64,000 nucleotides of DNA from Labrys monachus (GTDB lineage: Bacteria; Pseudomonadota; Alphaproteobacteria; Rhizobiales; Labraceae): assembly GCF_030814655.1 (NCBI RefSeq), contig NZ_JAUSVK010000001.1, forward strand, positions 4,471,001-4,535,000, in the 5' to 3' direction. This document shows, piece by piece, positions 24,240-33,164 of this stretch; position 1 is the first letter of the stretch, and every line of letters starts with the position of its first letter. The translations under genes and the position numbers were made by a program. Under the pieces are notes generated by a model. The model did not search any database, was not told the DNA's origin, and saw nothing but the letters and a program-made list of their open reading frames with translations.

Positions 24240-24839
24240 CTACATCGGCGGCGCCGCTCCGTCCTGCCCGATCGAGACGCTGCTCGCCTTCCAGCCGCCG
24301 CCAGCGGACTGGGCGACCACGAAGACGGCGACGCCGGGCTTGATCTGCGCCCGCTGGCCGGGACCGAACTCGACGATCGGCACGTCCGGCGGAATGGTGA
24401 TCCTGCGGCTGCCGCTGGGAAAGGCGAGCGTCAGCTCGCGGCCCTTGGCGTCGCTGGTCACCTCGCCCTCGACCGTGCCGTTGGTCATGCGCGAGCCCGG
24501 CTCCGAATCCCAATCGCGCTCGCCCTCGCCGCTCTTGACGCCGGGCGGAAAGACATGGACTTCGAGCGAGCGGCCGCTGCCATCGGCCTGGGGCATCTGC
24601 GCGGTGCCGATGAAGCTGCCGGGGTGGATGGCCTCCACGCCGATCGGCACGAGCACCCTGACGGTCCAGTCCGGCGCGAGGGTGACGGCGGTCACCGTGC
24701 CGTCCTTGCCCCTGACGCCGAGGGTCTGGCCGTCGAGGGTCGCGACGACGCCGCGAATGCCTTTGCGCGTCTCCTGCGCGCCGGCGGGAAAGGCCAAGGC
24801 GAGCATGAGCGCAGCGCCGGTGAGGGTGGAAAATCGCAT
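24240..24839 (-). CDS. Exported protein with OB-like beta domain (DUF5666-like, uncertain)
   Basis: 199 residues from the ATG at 24839, preceded by GGAG at good spacing. A signal peptide (MRFSTLTGAALMLALAFPAGAQ) is followed by beta-rich sequence: IRGVVATLDGQTLGVRGKDG, LAPDWTVRVLVPIGVEAIHPGSFI in two pieces, and GREVTLAF-type strands ending in PGQRAQIKPGVAVFVVAQ. Repeated short strands separated by glycine turns suggest one or two OB-type barrels as in DUF5666 proteins. Periplasmic, function unknown. It lies downstream of dusA in the same direction. Confidence 0.75.
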   Translation of the reverse strand: MRFSTLTGAALMLALAFPAGAQETRKGIRGVVATLDGQTLGVRGKDGTVTAVTLAPDWTVRVLVPIGVEAIHPGSFIGTAQMPQADGSGRSLEVHVFPPGVKSGEGERDWDSEPGSRMTNGTVEGEVTSDAKGRELTLAFPSGSRRITIPPDVPIVEFGPGQRAQIKPGVAVFVVAQSAGGGWKASSVSIGQDGAAPPM

Positions 24840-24936
24840 GGCTGAAACTCCGAGCCCAGACCCGGGCCGGAGCATAGAGCTTCGCCGCATCAGGGCGATT
24901 CACGTTGGCGCGAGCACGATGCGGGCAAGGGCAGGC

Positions 24937-25947
24937 TTACGCCGCCTGGGCTTCGCCCCCCCGCCGCAGAGAGGCTTCGCGCACATGGGCCGCCGCGTCG
25001 AGCAGGACATCGAGGCCGGCGCCCGGCTTGACCGCCTCGGTGGCGAGGTGGCGGCGGAACAGGCGCGCGCCCGGACGGCCGGGGAACAGGCCGAGCATGT
25101 GGCGCGTGATCGAACTCAGCCGCACGCCCTGCGCCAGCTGCGCTTCCACATAGGGCGCCATCGCCTCGATCGCCTCGAAGCCGTCGGCGACAGGCGGCGC
25201 CTGCCCGAACAGCACGGGATCGACGGAAAGGAGGATCTCGGGGTTCTGATAGGCCTCCCGCCCGACCATGACACCGTCGAGCCGGGCGCAATGGCCCTGC
25301 CAGTCGGCGACCTGCCGGATGCCGCCATTGATGGCGACGGGCAGATCGGGGTTGGCCTGCTTCAGGCAATAGACCCGATCATAGTCGAGCGGCGGCACGT
25401 CCCGGTTCTCCTTCGGGCTGAGCCCCTTCAGCCAGGCCTTGCGCGCATGGACGACGAGGGCGTCGACGCCGGCCGCACGCACGGCCGCGGTGAGGCTGTC
25501 GAGCGCCTCCTCCGGATCCTGCTCGTCGATGCCGATGCGGCATTTGACGGTGACCGGCAGCGATACCGCGGCCTTCATCGCCGCGACGCTCTCGCCGACG
25601 AGCCCGGGCTCGGCCATCAGGCAGGCGCCGAAGCGCCCTTCCTGTACCCTGTCCGAGGGGCAGCCTACATTGAGGTTGATCTCGTCATAGCCGAGATCGG
25701 CGCAGATGCGGGCGGCGCGCGCGAGGTCGGCCGGATGGGAGCCGCCGAGCTGCACGGCGACGGGATGCTCCTCCTCCGAAAAGCCGAGCAGCCGCGCGCG
25801 ATCGCCATGGATCACCGCACCGGTGGTCACCATCTCCGTATAGAGCAGCGCGCGCCTCGACAGCACGCGGTGGAAGAACCGGCAATGCCTGTCCGTCCAA
25901 TCCATCATGGGGGCGATGGAAAAGCGCAAATATTCGTAACTACCCAT
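24937..25947 (-). CDS. dusA: tRNA-dihydrouridine synthase A
   Basis: 336 residues, an FMN enzyme that reduces U20/U20a in tRNA. FSIAPMMDWTDRHCRFFHRV is the N-terminal DusA signature, AVQLGGSHPADLARAARICA and EINLNVGCPSDRVQEGRFGA hold the catalytic cysteine region, and VHARKAWLKGLSPKENRDVP is specific for DusA. The ATG at 25947 starts at the conserved MGSYEYLRFSIAP; an upstream in-frame start at 25974 would add nine residues. Confidence 0.95.
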   Translation of the reverse strand: MGSYEYLRFSIAPMMDWTDRHCRFFHRVLSRRALLYTEMVTTGAVIHGDRARLLGFSEEEHPVAVQLGGSHPADLARAARICADLGYDEINLNVGCPSDRVQEGRFGACLMAEPGLVGESVAAMKAAVSLPVTVKCRIGIDEQDPEEALDSLTAAVRAAGVDALVVHARKAWLKGLSPKENRDVPPLDYDRVYCLKQANPDLPVAINGGIRQVADWQGHCARLDGVMVGREAYQNPEILLSVDPVLFGQAPPVADGFEAIEAMAPYVEAQLAQGVRLSSITRHMLGLFPGRPGARLFRRHLATEAVKPGAGLDVLLDAAAHVREASLRRGGEAQAA

Positions 25948-25974
25948 TTCGATTCCGATTTGGGGGGCTCTCAA

Positions 25975-26524
25975 CCCTCCATTTTCATTCGATTTCGGCC
26001 CTTATAGCGGCTTTCTCGATTCCATCGCGCGCTGGGCGTAACGTCGTATCGAGGGAACGGGAAGCCGTACCGCTTCGGACCCGGCGGCCATGAGCAGGTC
26101 TTAGCACGAAAACGCAAGGATGGCTCTATCGGCCGCCGCGCGATCGCGATCGAGCGGGATGGCGAGATCGTCGATGGGAAGGCCAGAACCTTCGATCGAA
26201 GCAGGCTGAGGATGCCCCGCATCGGCTTGTTGGCGACGGAGCAGGCGGAGCTGCCGCCTCTCGGAAGTGTCGGGCTCGAAGACGATGCCGAACGTCGGCT
26301 CCATTCTTCGGAGGGCCCCGGAAGAAAGGCCCGCATGAGGCGGGCCTTGGGGTCGGAAGCTCGGCCCTGCTGCATCTCGCCACGCTGGCAGAACGCGGCG
26401 TGGCGAGAGCAGATTGTTGCTACGATGCATTTTATCGATCGAAAAGCCTATCGGCTTTTCTGGAAGAGGCTCGAGCATCCACGCCGCCGAGCCGATGCCG
26501 GCCCGGCTCGGTACGCCCGGTATC
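25975..26524. other. 550-base region between dusA and the outer-membrane protein, no gene
   Basis: Frames on both strands are open for up to 370 bases but show no ribosome site or known family. A perfect 8-bp hairpin lies at 26441-26460. The dusA promoter should lie in the AT-richer 25950-26030 stretch. Confidence 0.45.
26441..26460. terminator. Perfect hairpin downstream of the outer-membrane protein gene
   Basis: GAAAAGCC-TATC-GGCTTTTC, an 8-bp stem with a four-base loop, 65 bases after the stop of the minus-strand barrel gene. No run of T follows on either strand, so termination is likely but not certain. Confidence 0.45.
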
Positions 26525-27385
26525 TCAGAATTTGTAGTTCAAGCCGACCCGAACGATGTGCGCCCTGCTCGAGTCCTTCCAGGTCATGAACTCGCCGGGG
26601 TCTTCCGGATTTACGACGACATGATTCTTCTTGCCGAGATCGACATAAAGATACTCGGCCTTGATCGTGTTGTGGTCGGTGATGGCGTATTCGGCGCCGG
26701 CGCCGATCGTCCAGCCCCAGCGAACCTGGCTCTTCGAGCCGGAGAAGCCGCCGCTTCGGTCGAAGTCCGCATTTCCGCCGCCGCCCCACCAGTAGCCATA
26801 TTCGTGCCAATTGTAATTGCCGCTGCTCTTCACCTGTCCATAGGCGAGGCCGCCCGTGGCATAGACGAGGAGCCGGTCGACCGGCGTGAAGCCGAAGCGG
26901 GGCCGAATGGTGCCGAACCATTCCGTCTTGCTTTCCGGCGTGAGATATTCACGGAGATGATAATTATAGTTCTGATCGCCAATGGGCTCGTAGATATCGG
27001 TGATGTCGTCCGCGAGATATTTGGTCTTCTGCCCGAGATAGTTGAAGTCGGCTTCGATACCGACGACGAACTGGCCGAACTGCTGGTTGTAGCCGAACTG
27101 CGCGCCCCCGGTGAATGAACCCCGCTTCGAATTGCGCTGACCCGAGAACCAGCCATTGGCGAAGGTCCCGACATACTCATGCTCAGTGTCGTAATAGGTC
27201 GGGTCCTTGATCTTGTCGGCGCCGTTCCAACCATATCCAGCGTTCACACCAGCATAAAAGCCCGTCCACGAAAAAGGCACGTAGATTGGAGCCACGGGCT
27301 CCGGGCTCTGCGCCGGCAAATCGGAAGCCATCGCGGGGCCGCCCACGGCGGCAACCGCAGCGAGAGCAGCAAGCAACTTACGCAT
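26525..27385 (-). CDS. Outer-membrane beta-barrel protein (Omp25/Omp31 type)
   Basis: 286 residues. The signal peptide MRKLLAALAAVAAVGGPAMA is followed by SDLP and WTGFYAGVNAGYGWN, the conserved N-terminal strand of Rhizobiales Omp25/31 proteins. Further barrel strands include GGAQFGYNQQFGQFVVGIEA, LLVYATGGLAYGQVKS and WTIGAGAEYAITDHNTIKAE, and the protein ends in HIVRVGLNYKF with the C-terminal Phe needed for barrel assembly. Glycine/tryptophan-rich loop GYWWGGGGN is notable. Such proteins are abundant small-pore or structural outer-membrane proteins. Confidence 0.93.
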   Translation of the reverse strand: MRKLLAALAAVAAVGGPAMASDLPAQSPEPVAPIYVPFSWTGFYAGVNAGYGWNGADKIKDPTYYDTEHEYVGTFANGWFSGQRNSKRGSFTGGAQFGYNQQFGQFVVGIEADFNYLGQKTKYLADDITDIYEPIGDQNYNYHLREYLTPESKTEWFGTIRPRFGFTPVDRLLVYATGGLAYGQVKSSGNYNWHEYGYWWGGGGNADFDRSGGFSGSKSQVRWGWTIGAGAEYAITDHNTIKAEYLYVDLGKKNHVVVNPEDPGEFMTWKDSSRAHIVRVGLNYKF

Positions 27386-27665
27386 TGAAATCCCCCAAGA
27401 AACTTATACCCTGCCAGCGACCAGCCGACGGTAGCATGCTGTAGAAAACTCAAGCATAGGCTGCAATCGCATCGGTACGTCAGCCATTTGCGGACGGAAC
27501 GCCACCGCACGTTTCGGCCGCTTCTGTAGCGCACGTCCTCTCACCGGTTATGGCAGAGGAGATGGCCCTTGATTGTGCCGCTGGTGGACGACGCGCCGTT
27601 GTGGGGGCTGCGGCGGCAATCGGCGCGCAAATTCTTCTCAATCTTCAACGCAGTAAACTCGCCGG
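27386..27665. other. Upstream region of the outer-membrane protein gene
   Basis: 280 bases, lower in GC. It should hold the promoter of the minus-strand barrel gene. A GGGGGA ribosome site lies directly before its ATG. No coding signal. Confidence 0.4.
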
Positions 27666-27995
27666 TTAAACACCTTGAGCCGCGCTCGCGTGCATTTTGC
27701 GCAGAAGCTCGCCGACGTTACCCGCGTGACTTGAGATGTTGCCCGTCACGCCATGCTCACGTCCATTCTCTTCCTTATCCCCGTAGCATGCCTCAAACGT
27801 CTGGAACGCCTCTGACCACGGTGAGATATCAATCTCCTGGATTGCCCCATAGGCATCGACTGCCACGTTGAAGATCGCCGGTTCAATATCCACGATCTGG
27901 CCGTACCACTTGAACGCTCCAGGGACGTCTCCAGGCGCCCGCTTCTGCCTCTTTGCCTGCGCTGCCTCACCCCAGCCGCGGCAACTGAATTGATC
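27666..27995 (-). pseudogene. Unassigned frame without a usable upstream start, possible gene remnant
   Basis: The minus frame is open from a stop at 27996-27998 down to 27666. The first start-type codon is a GTG at 27893 that opens VDIEPAIFNVAVDAYGAIQE, yet the preceding 30 codons (with APGDVPGAFKWYGQIVDIEP) also read as normal protein. This suggests the 5' part of a gene has been lost. The composition is low in GC, like the neighbouring flavin oxidoreductase region. I do not recognise the family. A short real gene starting at 27893 (75 residues) is the alternative. Confidence 0.35.
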
Positions 27996-28081
27996 CTACC
28001 TGTCGGCCGGAATCGCTGAGGCAGGCGCGATGCGAGGCTCGGCCTGGGCGGAGCCGCACGATGGCAAGAGGATATACCGCC

Positions 28082-29113
28082 TCATAGGGCCTTTGCCGGC
28101 GGAGGTAGATCCAGCATCGTCTTTACTTCCCGCATCAGCATTCGCATGGAGCGGTGTACCTGCGGCTCGGGCAGAAGCCCGAAGTTGTGCAGTGTCAAAA
28201 CGTGATCGACGCCCATGTCGCGGAGACGAAGCAGCTTTTCTGCAATGGTTTTAGGTGAACCGAAGAGTGCCAGGCCGCTTTCGATGATGTCGTCATAGAC
28301 GGCACTCTTGGCGTAAAGACGGGTTGCAACGTAGCGGTCAAACGCCTCCGCGGCAATTTTCCGAGCCTCCGCGTCTGTTTCGGCAACATGGGTATGCATC
28401 GCGAGCGCGACCGCATTGCGATGGTCGGAGAGGCCGGCTTCTTCCCGGCCGCGACGGAACTCACCCATCATCTCCCCTATTGCTTCGAAGTCCTCGACCG
28501 AGGCGTAGGGAACGAAGAGCATGCGCCTGCTCTGCCGGCCAAGTTGATAGGCGGCTTCCTTACGCAAGATAGCGACAAAGACAGGAAGATCCTGCTGTAT
28601 CGGAAAGACGTTGATACTTACCGAATCAAGGTCAATATAGGGCCCATGATGAGTAACCCGCTCGCCGTGAAGCAGGCGCATGACGAGGTCGAGATGTTCA
28701 TCGAAGCGGTCGCGCTTGGTGGCTGCATCGACGCCATAGCCTGCGAATTCGTGTTTGAGGTAGCCGGACCCGACCCCAAGAGTAAGGCGCCCGTTGGACA
28801 GCACGTCAACCATCGAATAATTCTCGGCAATCGTCAGCGGATTATGAAAGGTTAGGATCGAGATGGCGGTGCCGAGCCGGAGGCGGGTCGTGCGCGCGGC
28901 AAGATGGGAAAGAAGAATTGCCGGATTGGGCACCGTGCCGTATTCATGAAAGTGATGTTCTGCGACGAAAAAAGTGTCATATCCAAGTCTTTCGGCAAGA
29001 TCCGCTTGGCGCACGACCTCGGCGTAAAGCTCCTCGAGGGTGCGTTTCTGAGACGGATAGTGATCTTGGACAGAGAAGACGGATAGTTTCAAAGACCTGA
29101 TCCTCGCAGCCAT
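28082..29113 (-). CDS. LLM-class flavin-dependent oxidoreductase (luciferase-like)
   Basis: 343 residues. LGYDTFFVAEHHFHEYGTVP, LAARTTRLRLGTAISILTFH, NPLTIAENYSMVDVLSNGRL and LGVGSGYLKHEFAGYG are classic bacterial luciferase-like signatures; the protein belongs to the same superfamily as the enzyme at 941-1963 but is not closely related. GC content is clearly below that of the flanks, suggesting transfer. Substrate unknown. It stands alone, downstream of and antiparallel to the hydantoinase remnant. Confidence 0.9.
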   Translation of the reverse strand: MAARIRSLKLSVFSVQDHYPSQKRTLEELYAEVVRQADLAERLGYDTFFVAEHHFHEYGTVPNPAILLSHLAARTTRLRLGTAISILTFHNPLTIAENYSMVDVLSNGRLTLGVGSGYLKHEFAGYGVDAATKRDRFDEHLDLVMRLLHGERVTHHGPYIDLDSVSINVFPIQQDLPVFVAILRKEAAYQLGRQSRRMLFVPYASVEDFEAIGEMMGEFRRGREEAGLSDHRNAVALAMHTHVAETDAEARKIAAEAFDRYVATRLYAKSAVYDDIIESGLALFGSPKTIAEKLLRLRDMGVDHVLTLHNFGLLPEPQVHRSMRMLMREVKTMLDLPPPAKAL

Positions 29114-29300
29114 TCCGGGCGGCCAATTTAAGATCCTTCTGCTACCTCCGTGTTTCAGACAGCCCTATTCTCATTACAGATGAAATAATGAGCCCGGGTA
29201 GAAAAAGGGCATCATGCGCCTTTCGCAACCCGAAGCGTTCGGAATGTTGAGCACGCCGCCAAATCCAGCCTCCCAGTCCCTGCTTTTCCGGCGCTATCGA

Positions 29301-29760
29301 AACGGAGTGAGCGGGCTCGCTTCGATCTTCAATCCCGAGGCGCCGGCCTCCGCCGAGGCCCGCTTCACCCAATGCAATTTCATGATCGACCTGATCATCG
29401 AGACGATGGCGCCGGTGCTGCCGGCCGAGATCATCGCCGGCTCCTCGGCCTCGATCTCGTTCGCCTCCTATGCCGGCGTCCGCCTGGGCGGCGACTATTG
29501 GGTGTTCCTGGAGGTCAATGAAGGCGCCTATGGCGGCAGGCCGCACTCGGACGGGCCGGTTCGGCAATCCGCTGGAGCGCGATCCGCACAAGGTCCTCGA
29601 CGACGTGCTCGACGGGTTCTGCTCGCCCGAAGACGCGCGCGAGATCTATGGCGTCGTGCTCGATCTGGAGAGCGAGACGGTGGATCTCGGCGGCACGCAG
29701 GCGCTGCGGCTGCAACGCGAAGGCCAGCTGCAGCGCCGGCCGCCGCCGCTGTCGCCCTGA
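29301..29760 (+). pseudogene. Hydantoinase B (HyuB) remnant with internal deletion and frameshift
   Basis: One plus frame encodes IFNPEAPASAEARFTQCNFM, DLIIETMAPVLPAEIIAG and GDYWVFLEVNEGAYGGR, matching the central-to-late part of HyuB. From about 29545 the match continues in the next frame with FGNPLERDPHKVLDDVLDGF and EDAREIYGVVLDLESE, the C-terminal end of the same family. The segment between them, and the whole N-terminal half, are missing. It is therefore a decayed copy. It lies at the far end of the hyu operon and in the opposite direction, so it is not a simple read-through duplicate of the intact hyuB at 34577-36589. Confidence 0.75.
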
Positions 29761-29772
29761 CGCGGCGGCGGT

Positions 29773-30453
29773 TCAGAAGACCGCCATCGACGGCGCCGCG
29801 GGGTTGTCCGGCGCCGACAGGCAGCCCTTTTCCATCTGCAGGATGCGGTCGGCCAGGCTCTCCATGAACTGGACGTTCTGCTCGACGAGGAGGATCGTCA
29901 GGCCGAGCCTCTTGCGAAGGTCGTGCAGGGTGTCGACGATCTCGTCGCGGATCGAGGGCTGCACGCCTTCGGTCGGTTCATCGAGGAGCAGCAGGCGCGG
30001 CTGGCCGCAAAGGCAGCGGGCGAGGGCCAGGATCTGCTGCTCCCCGCCGGACAGCACCCCGCCGGCCCGGTCGGCGATCGGCTTCAGCCGCGGGAACAGC
30101 GCCAGGAAGCCGTCGACGATGACCGGCGACCGACCGGACGCCAGCGCCGCCATCGCCATGTTTTCCCGAACGGTCAGCGCCGGAAAGATCTGCCGGCCCT
30201 GGGGAACGTAGCCGAGCCCGAGACGCGCGCGCCGATGCGGCGGCAAGCCGCCGATCTCCTGCCCGGCGAGGGCGATCCTGCCCCTCGTCAGCGGTATGTC
30301 GCCGCTGATCGCCTTGAGAAGCGTGCTCTTGCCCATGCCGTTATGGCCGAGAATGCCCAGGAACTCGCCCTCTTCGACGGCGAAGCCGACATTGCGCAGC
30401 ACCCGCATCTGGCCGTAGCCCGCCTCGATGCCCGCCACCGTCAGAAGCGTCAT
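29773..30453 (-). CDS. HAAT-family ABC transporter ATPase (LivF/UrtE type)
   Basis: 226 residues. Walker A GHNGMGKSTL, Q-loop region LGYVPQGRQIFPALTV, signature SGGEQQILALARCL and Walker B LLLLDEPTEGVQPS are intact; the PxLTVRENM and EGVQPS forms are typical of LivF/UrtE. It energises branched-chain amino-acid or amide uptake with the next four genes. It is the last gene of the hyu transport operon and overlaps the preceding ATPase gene by ATGA. Confidence 0.94.
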   Translation of the reverse strand: MTLLTVAGIEAGYGQMRVLRNVGFAVEEGEFLGILGHNGMGKSTLLKAISGDIPLTRGRIALAGQEIGGLPPHRRARLGLGYVPQGRQIFPALTVRENMAMAALASGRSPVIVDGFLALFPRLKPIADRAGGVLSGGEQQILALARCLCGQPRLLLLDEPTEGVQPSIRDEIVDTLHDLRKRLGLTILLVEQNVQFMESLADRILQMEKGCLSAPDNPAAPSMAVF

Positions 30454-31172
30454 GCCGCCTCCCTCCCCAGATAGACGTCGCGCACGCGCGCATCGGAGAG
30501 CACGGCGTCGGCCGGGCCCTCGACCAGCACCTTGCCGCGGTTGAACACGGTGACGATGCGGGCGATGCGCTGGATGAACTGCATGTCGTGCTCGACGATG
30601 ATCACCGCGCCGGAGCGCGTCAGCTCGACGACGAGATCGGCGAGCCTCTCGACCTCCTCGCCGGTCATGCCCGCCGCCGGCTCGTCGAGCAGCACAAGGT
30701 CGGGCTGCGGCGCCACCACCATCGCCAGTTCGACGAGCTGGCGCTGGCCATGGGCGAGTTCGCCGACGAGGCGGTCGCGCAGATGCGCGATGCCCATGCG
30801 CTCCAGCGTCGCCGCGGCGCGCTGGCGGGCGAGGGAAGGCGGCAGCGTGCGGCCGGCGGCCAGGCCCACGCCCTTGCCGACGCTCAGGCCGGCGAACACG
30901 CTGGGAACCTGCGTCTTGAGCCCGAGGCCGAGCCTGGCGATGCGGGAAGCGGGCATGCCGACGATGCTGCGCCCTTTCAGAAGGACGTCGCCGGAACTCG
31001 GCCTGAGCTGTCCCGACAGCATCTTGAAGAAGGTGCTCTTGCCGGCGCCGTTGGGACCGATCAGGCAGCGCAGTTCGCCGTAGCGGACGCTGAGATCGAC
31101 GCCGTCGACGGCGGTGACGCCGCCGAAGCGCATGGTGAGGTTGCGGGCTTCGATCAGCATGTCCTCGTTCAT
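30450..31172 (-). CDS. HAAT-family ABC transporter ATPase (LivG/UrtD type)
   Basis: 240 residues from the ATG at 31172 (a second Met is four codons in). Walker A GPNGAGKSTFF, GLGLKTQVPSVFAGLSVGKG, signature LAHGQRQLVELAMV and Walker B LVLLDEPAAGMTGEE are as in UrtD-type subunits. The start overlaps the stop of the permease gene and the stop overlaps the LivF-type start, so all three are translationally coupled. Confidence 0.94.
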   Translation of the reverse strand: MNEDMLIEARNLTMRFGGVTAVDGVDLSVRYGELRCLIGPNGAGKSTFFKMLSGQLRPSSGDVLLKGRSIVGMPASRIARLGLGLKTQVPSVFAGLSVGKGVGLAAGRTLPPSLARQRAAATLERMGIAHLRDRLVGELAHGQRQLVELAMVVAPQPDLVLLDEPAAGMTGEEVERLADLVVELTRSGAVIIVEHDMQFIQRIARIVTVFNRGKVLVEGPADAVLSDARVRDVYLGREAA

Positions 31173-32245
31173 CGATTCGCTCCGCTGCCGTGCCGGCGGT
31201 CGCGGTCCGCCGCTGTGTTGGCCGCCACGATCTGCCGGGCCACGAACGGCCTCATCGCCGTCAGCCTGTCGAAGGCCGCCCCCGCCATGGGCAGCAGGCC
31301 CCTGCGCAGGACGAGCACGAAGACGGTGAGGACCACGCCGAGGATCAGGTTCGGATCGAGCCAGCCGCCGCCCGCATCCCCCACCGTGCCGAGATAGGTG
31401 GAGAGCATGAGCATCAGGAAGCAGCCGACCACCGGCCCGGCGAGGGTGCCGAGGCCGCCGACGATCACCCAGATGATGACCTGCCCGTTGGTCTGCAGAT
31501 TGAACATGTTGGGGCTCACGAAGACGCAATTGGCGAAGAGCACGCCGCCGACCCCCGCCAGCGCGCCGGCGAAGACGAACAGGCCGAGCTTGTAGAGGCG
31601 GGAATCATAGCCCAGCAGCTCGGCCCGCAATTCGTTCTCGCGGATCGCGACGACGACCTGGCCGAAGCGCGTCGCGACCAGGAGCCTGCAGGCGACATAG
31701 GCGAGGAGGAGCGCCGCCATCGCCAGCACATAGATGCGCTCGGGCGGCAACGGGTTGTCGGGATCGCCCAGGGGCGTCAGGATCGGGGTTGACGGAATGC
31801 CGTTGAATCCCCCGAGCGGCGCCACCCCGATGGTCCATTCCTCGCCGGCCGTCTGGTTGAGGAAACGGTAGAGGATCAGCGACACCGTGAGCGTGATGAC
31901 GCCGAGATAGACGTCGCTGATGCGGCCCCAGAACATGAAATAGCCGAGCACCGCCGCAGCCGCGGCCGCGACCGCCACCGCGATCATCGCCGCCATCGTG
32001 GTGTCGCCCAGATTGAGGGCGGCAACGGCATAGGCGTAGCCCCCGAGGCCGAAGAAGGCGGCCTGGCCGAAGCTCAGAATGCCGCCATAGCCCCAGATCA
32101 AAGCGAGCGACAAGGCGAGGACGGCGTAGCTCGCATAGACCGAGCCGTTGATCATCGTCGTCATGTCGCCCTGGGCCGGCACGACGAGGAAGGCGTAGAG
32201 CGCGCAGGCTGCGACGGCTCCAGCGCCCAATGCGCCCTTCAGCAT
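31169..32245 (-). CDS. HAAT-family ABC transporter permease (LivM/UrtC type)
   Basis: 358 residues with about ten membrane helices. LALSLALIWGYGGILSFGQA and AFFGLGGYAYAVAAL are the LivM signature; VVVAIRENELRAELLGYDSR is the coupling loop and FVFAGALAGVGGVLFANCVF follows as usual. The ATG at 32245 overlaps the stop of the LivH-type gene. Together they form the inner-membrane channel of the importer in the hyu operon. Confidence 0.94.
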   Translation of the reverse strand: MLKGALGAGAVAACALYAFLVVPAQGDMTTMINGSVYASYAVLALSLALIWGYGGILSFGQAAFFGLGGYAYAVAALNLGDTTMAAMIAVAVAAAAAAVLGYFMFWGRISDVYLGVITLTVSLILYRFLNQTAGEEWTIGVAPLGGFNGIPSTPILTPLGDPDNPLPPERIYVLAMAALLLAYVACRLLVATRFGQVVVAIRENELRAELLGYDSRLYKLGLFVFAGALAGVGGVLFANCVFVSPNMFNLQTNGQVIIWVIVGGLGTLAGPVVGCFLMLMLSTYLGTVGDAGGGWLDPNLILGVVLTVFVLVLRRGLLPMAGAAFDRLTAMRPFVARQIVAANTAADRDRRHGSGANR

Positions 32246-33111
32246 CACAGCGACCTCCGGAAGAAGCGCCCGGTGATGCCCTGCGGCAGGAGCCGCAGCA
32301 GCAGCACCGCCGCAGCCAGCAGCGCGACCTCGCCGAGCACGGGGCTGAACGCGAAGGAGAACAGCGTGTTGATCGACCCGAGCAGGGTCGAGGCGGCGAG
32401 GGCGCCGGCGATGATCGCCGTGCCGCCCGAGATGACGGTGATGAAGGCCTTGGCGATATAGGCCGCGCCGATCGTCGGGACGACCCCGGTGATCGGCGAG
32501 ATCAGGGCCCCGGCGAGCCCGGTCACCGCCGCCCCGATCGCGAAGGTGATCGAATAGACCCGGCCGGGATCGACGCCCAGGGCGGCCGCCATCACCCGGT
32601 TCTGCATCGTACCGCGCGCGAGCAGGCCGAACGAGGTCCGCCGCAGCACCAGCCAGCCCCCGCCATAGAGCCCGATCACCACCGCGACGAGGAAGAGCTC
32701 GTAGAGACCGATCGCATATTGGCCGACGGCGAGGCTGCCGAGCGGCGGCGATATGCCGGAGACGGTGTTGCCGAAGATCACCGTGACGAGCCCGATCAGA
32801 GCCAGGCTGATCCCCCAGGTGGCGAGCATGGTATCGATCATCCGGCCATAGAGGTGCCGGATCACCAGGCGTTCGAGCACGATGCCGATGGCGCCGACGA
32901 CGGTCGGCGCCACCACGAACATCGCGAGCCACAGATTCACCCCTGCCCGGCTGGAGACGATCGCCGCATAGCCTCCCAGCATCAGGAACTCGCCATGGGC
33001 GAAGTTGATGACCCGCATCATGCCGAAGATGATGGCCAGCCCCGCGCAGATCAGCGCCAGGTTGGCGATGGTCACGGCGAGCTGGAGCAGGATGATGACG
33101 ATGTGATCCAT
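32245..33111 (-). CDS. HAAT-family ABC transporter permease (LivH/UrtB type)
   Basis: 288 residues with about eight helices. AIIFGMMRVINFAHGEFLML is the LivH signature, RRTSFGLLARGTMQNRVMAA and LGVDPGRVYSITFAIGAAVT are the coupling region, and LLRLLPQGITGRFFRRSL closes the protein. It follows the binding-protein gene by 53 bases. Confidence 0.94.
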   Translation of the reverse strand: MDHIVIILLQLAVTIANLALICAGLAIIFGMMRVINFAHGEFLMLGGYAAIVSSRAGVNLWLAMFVVAPTVVGAIGIVLERLVIRHLYGRMIDTMLATWGISLALIGLVTVIFGNTVSGISPPLGSLAVGQYAIGLYELFLVAVVIGLYGGGWLVLRRTSFGLLARGTMQNRVMAAALGVDPGRVYSITFAIGAAVTGLAGALISPITGVVPTIGAAYIAKAFITVISGGTAIIAGALAASTLLGSINTLFSFAFSPVLGEVALLAAAVLLLRLLPQGITGRFFRRSL

Positions 33112-33164
33112 GAGCTTTTCCCGAATGAATGTCGCCCGAGCCCGCCTTGTCCGGGGGGCCGCGC

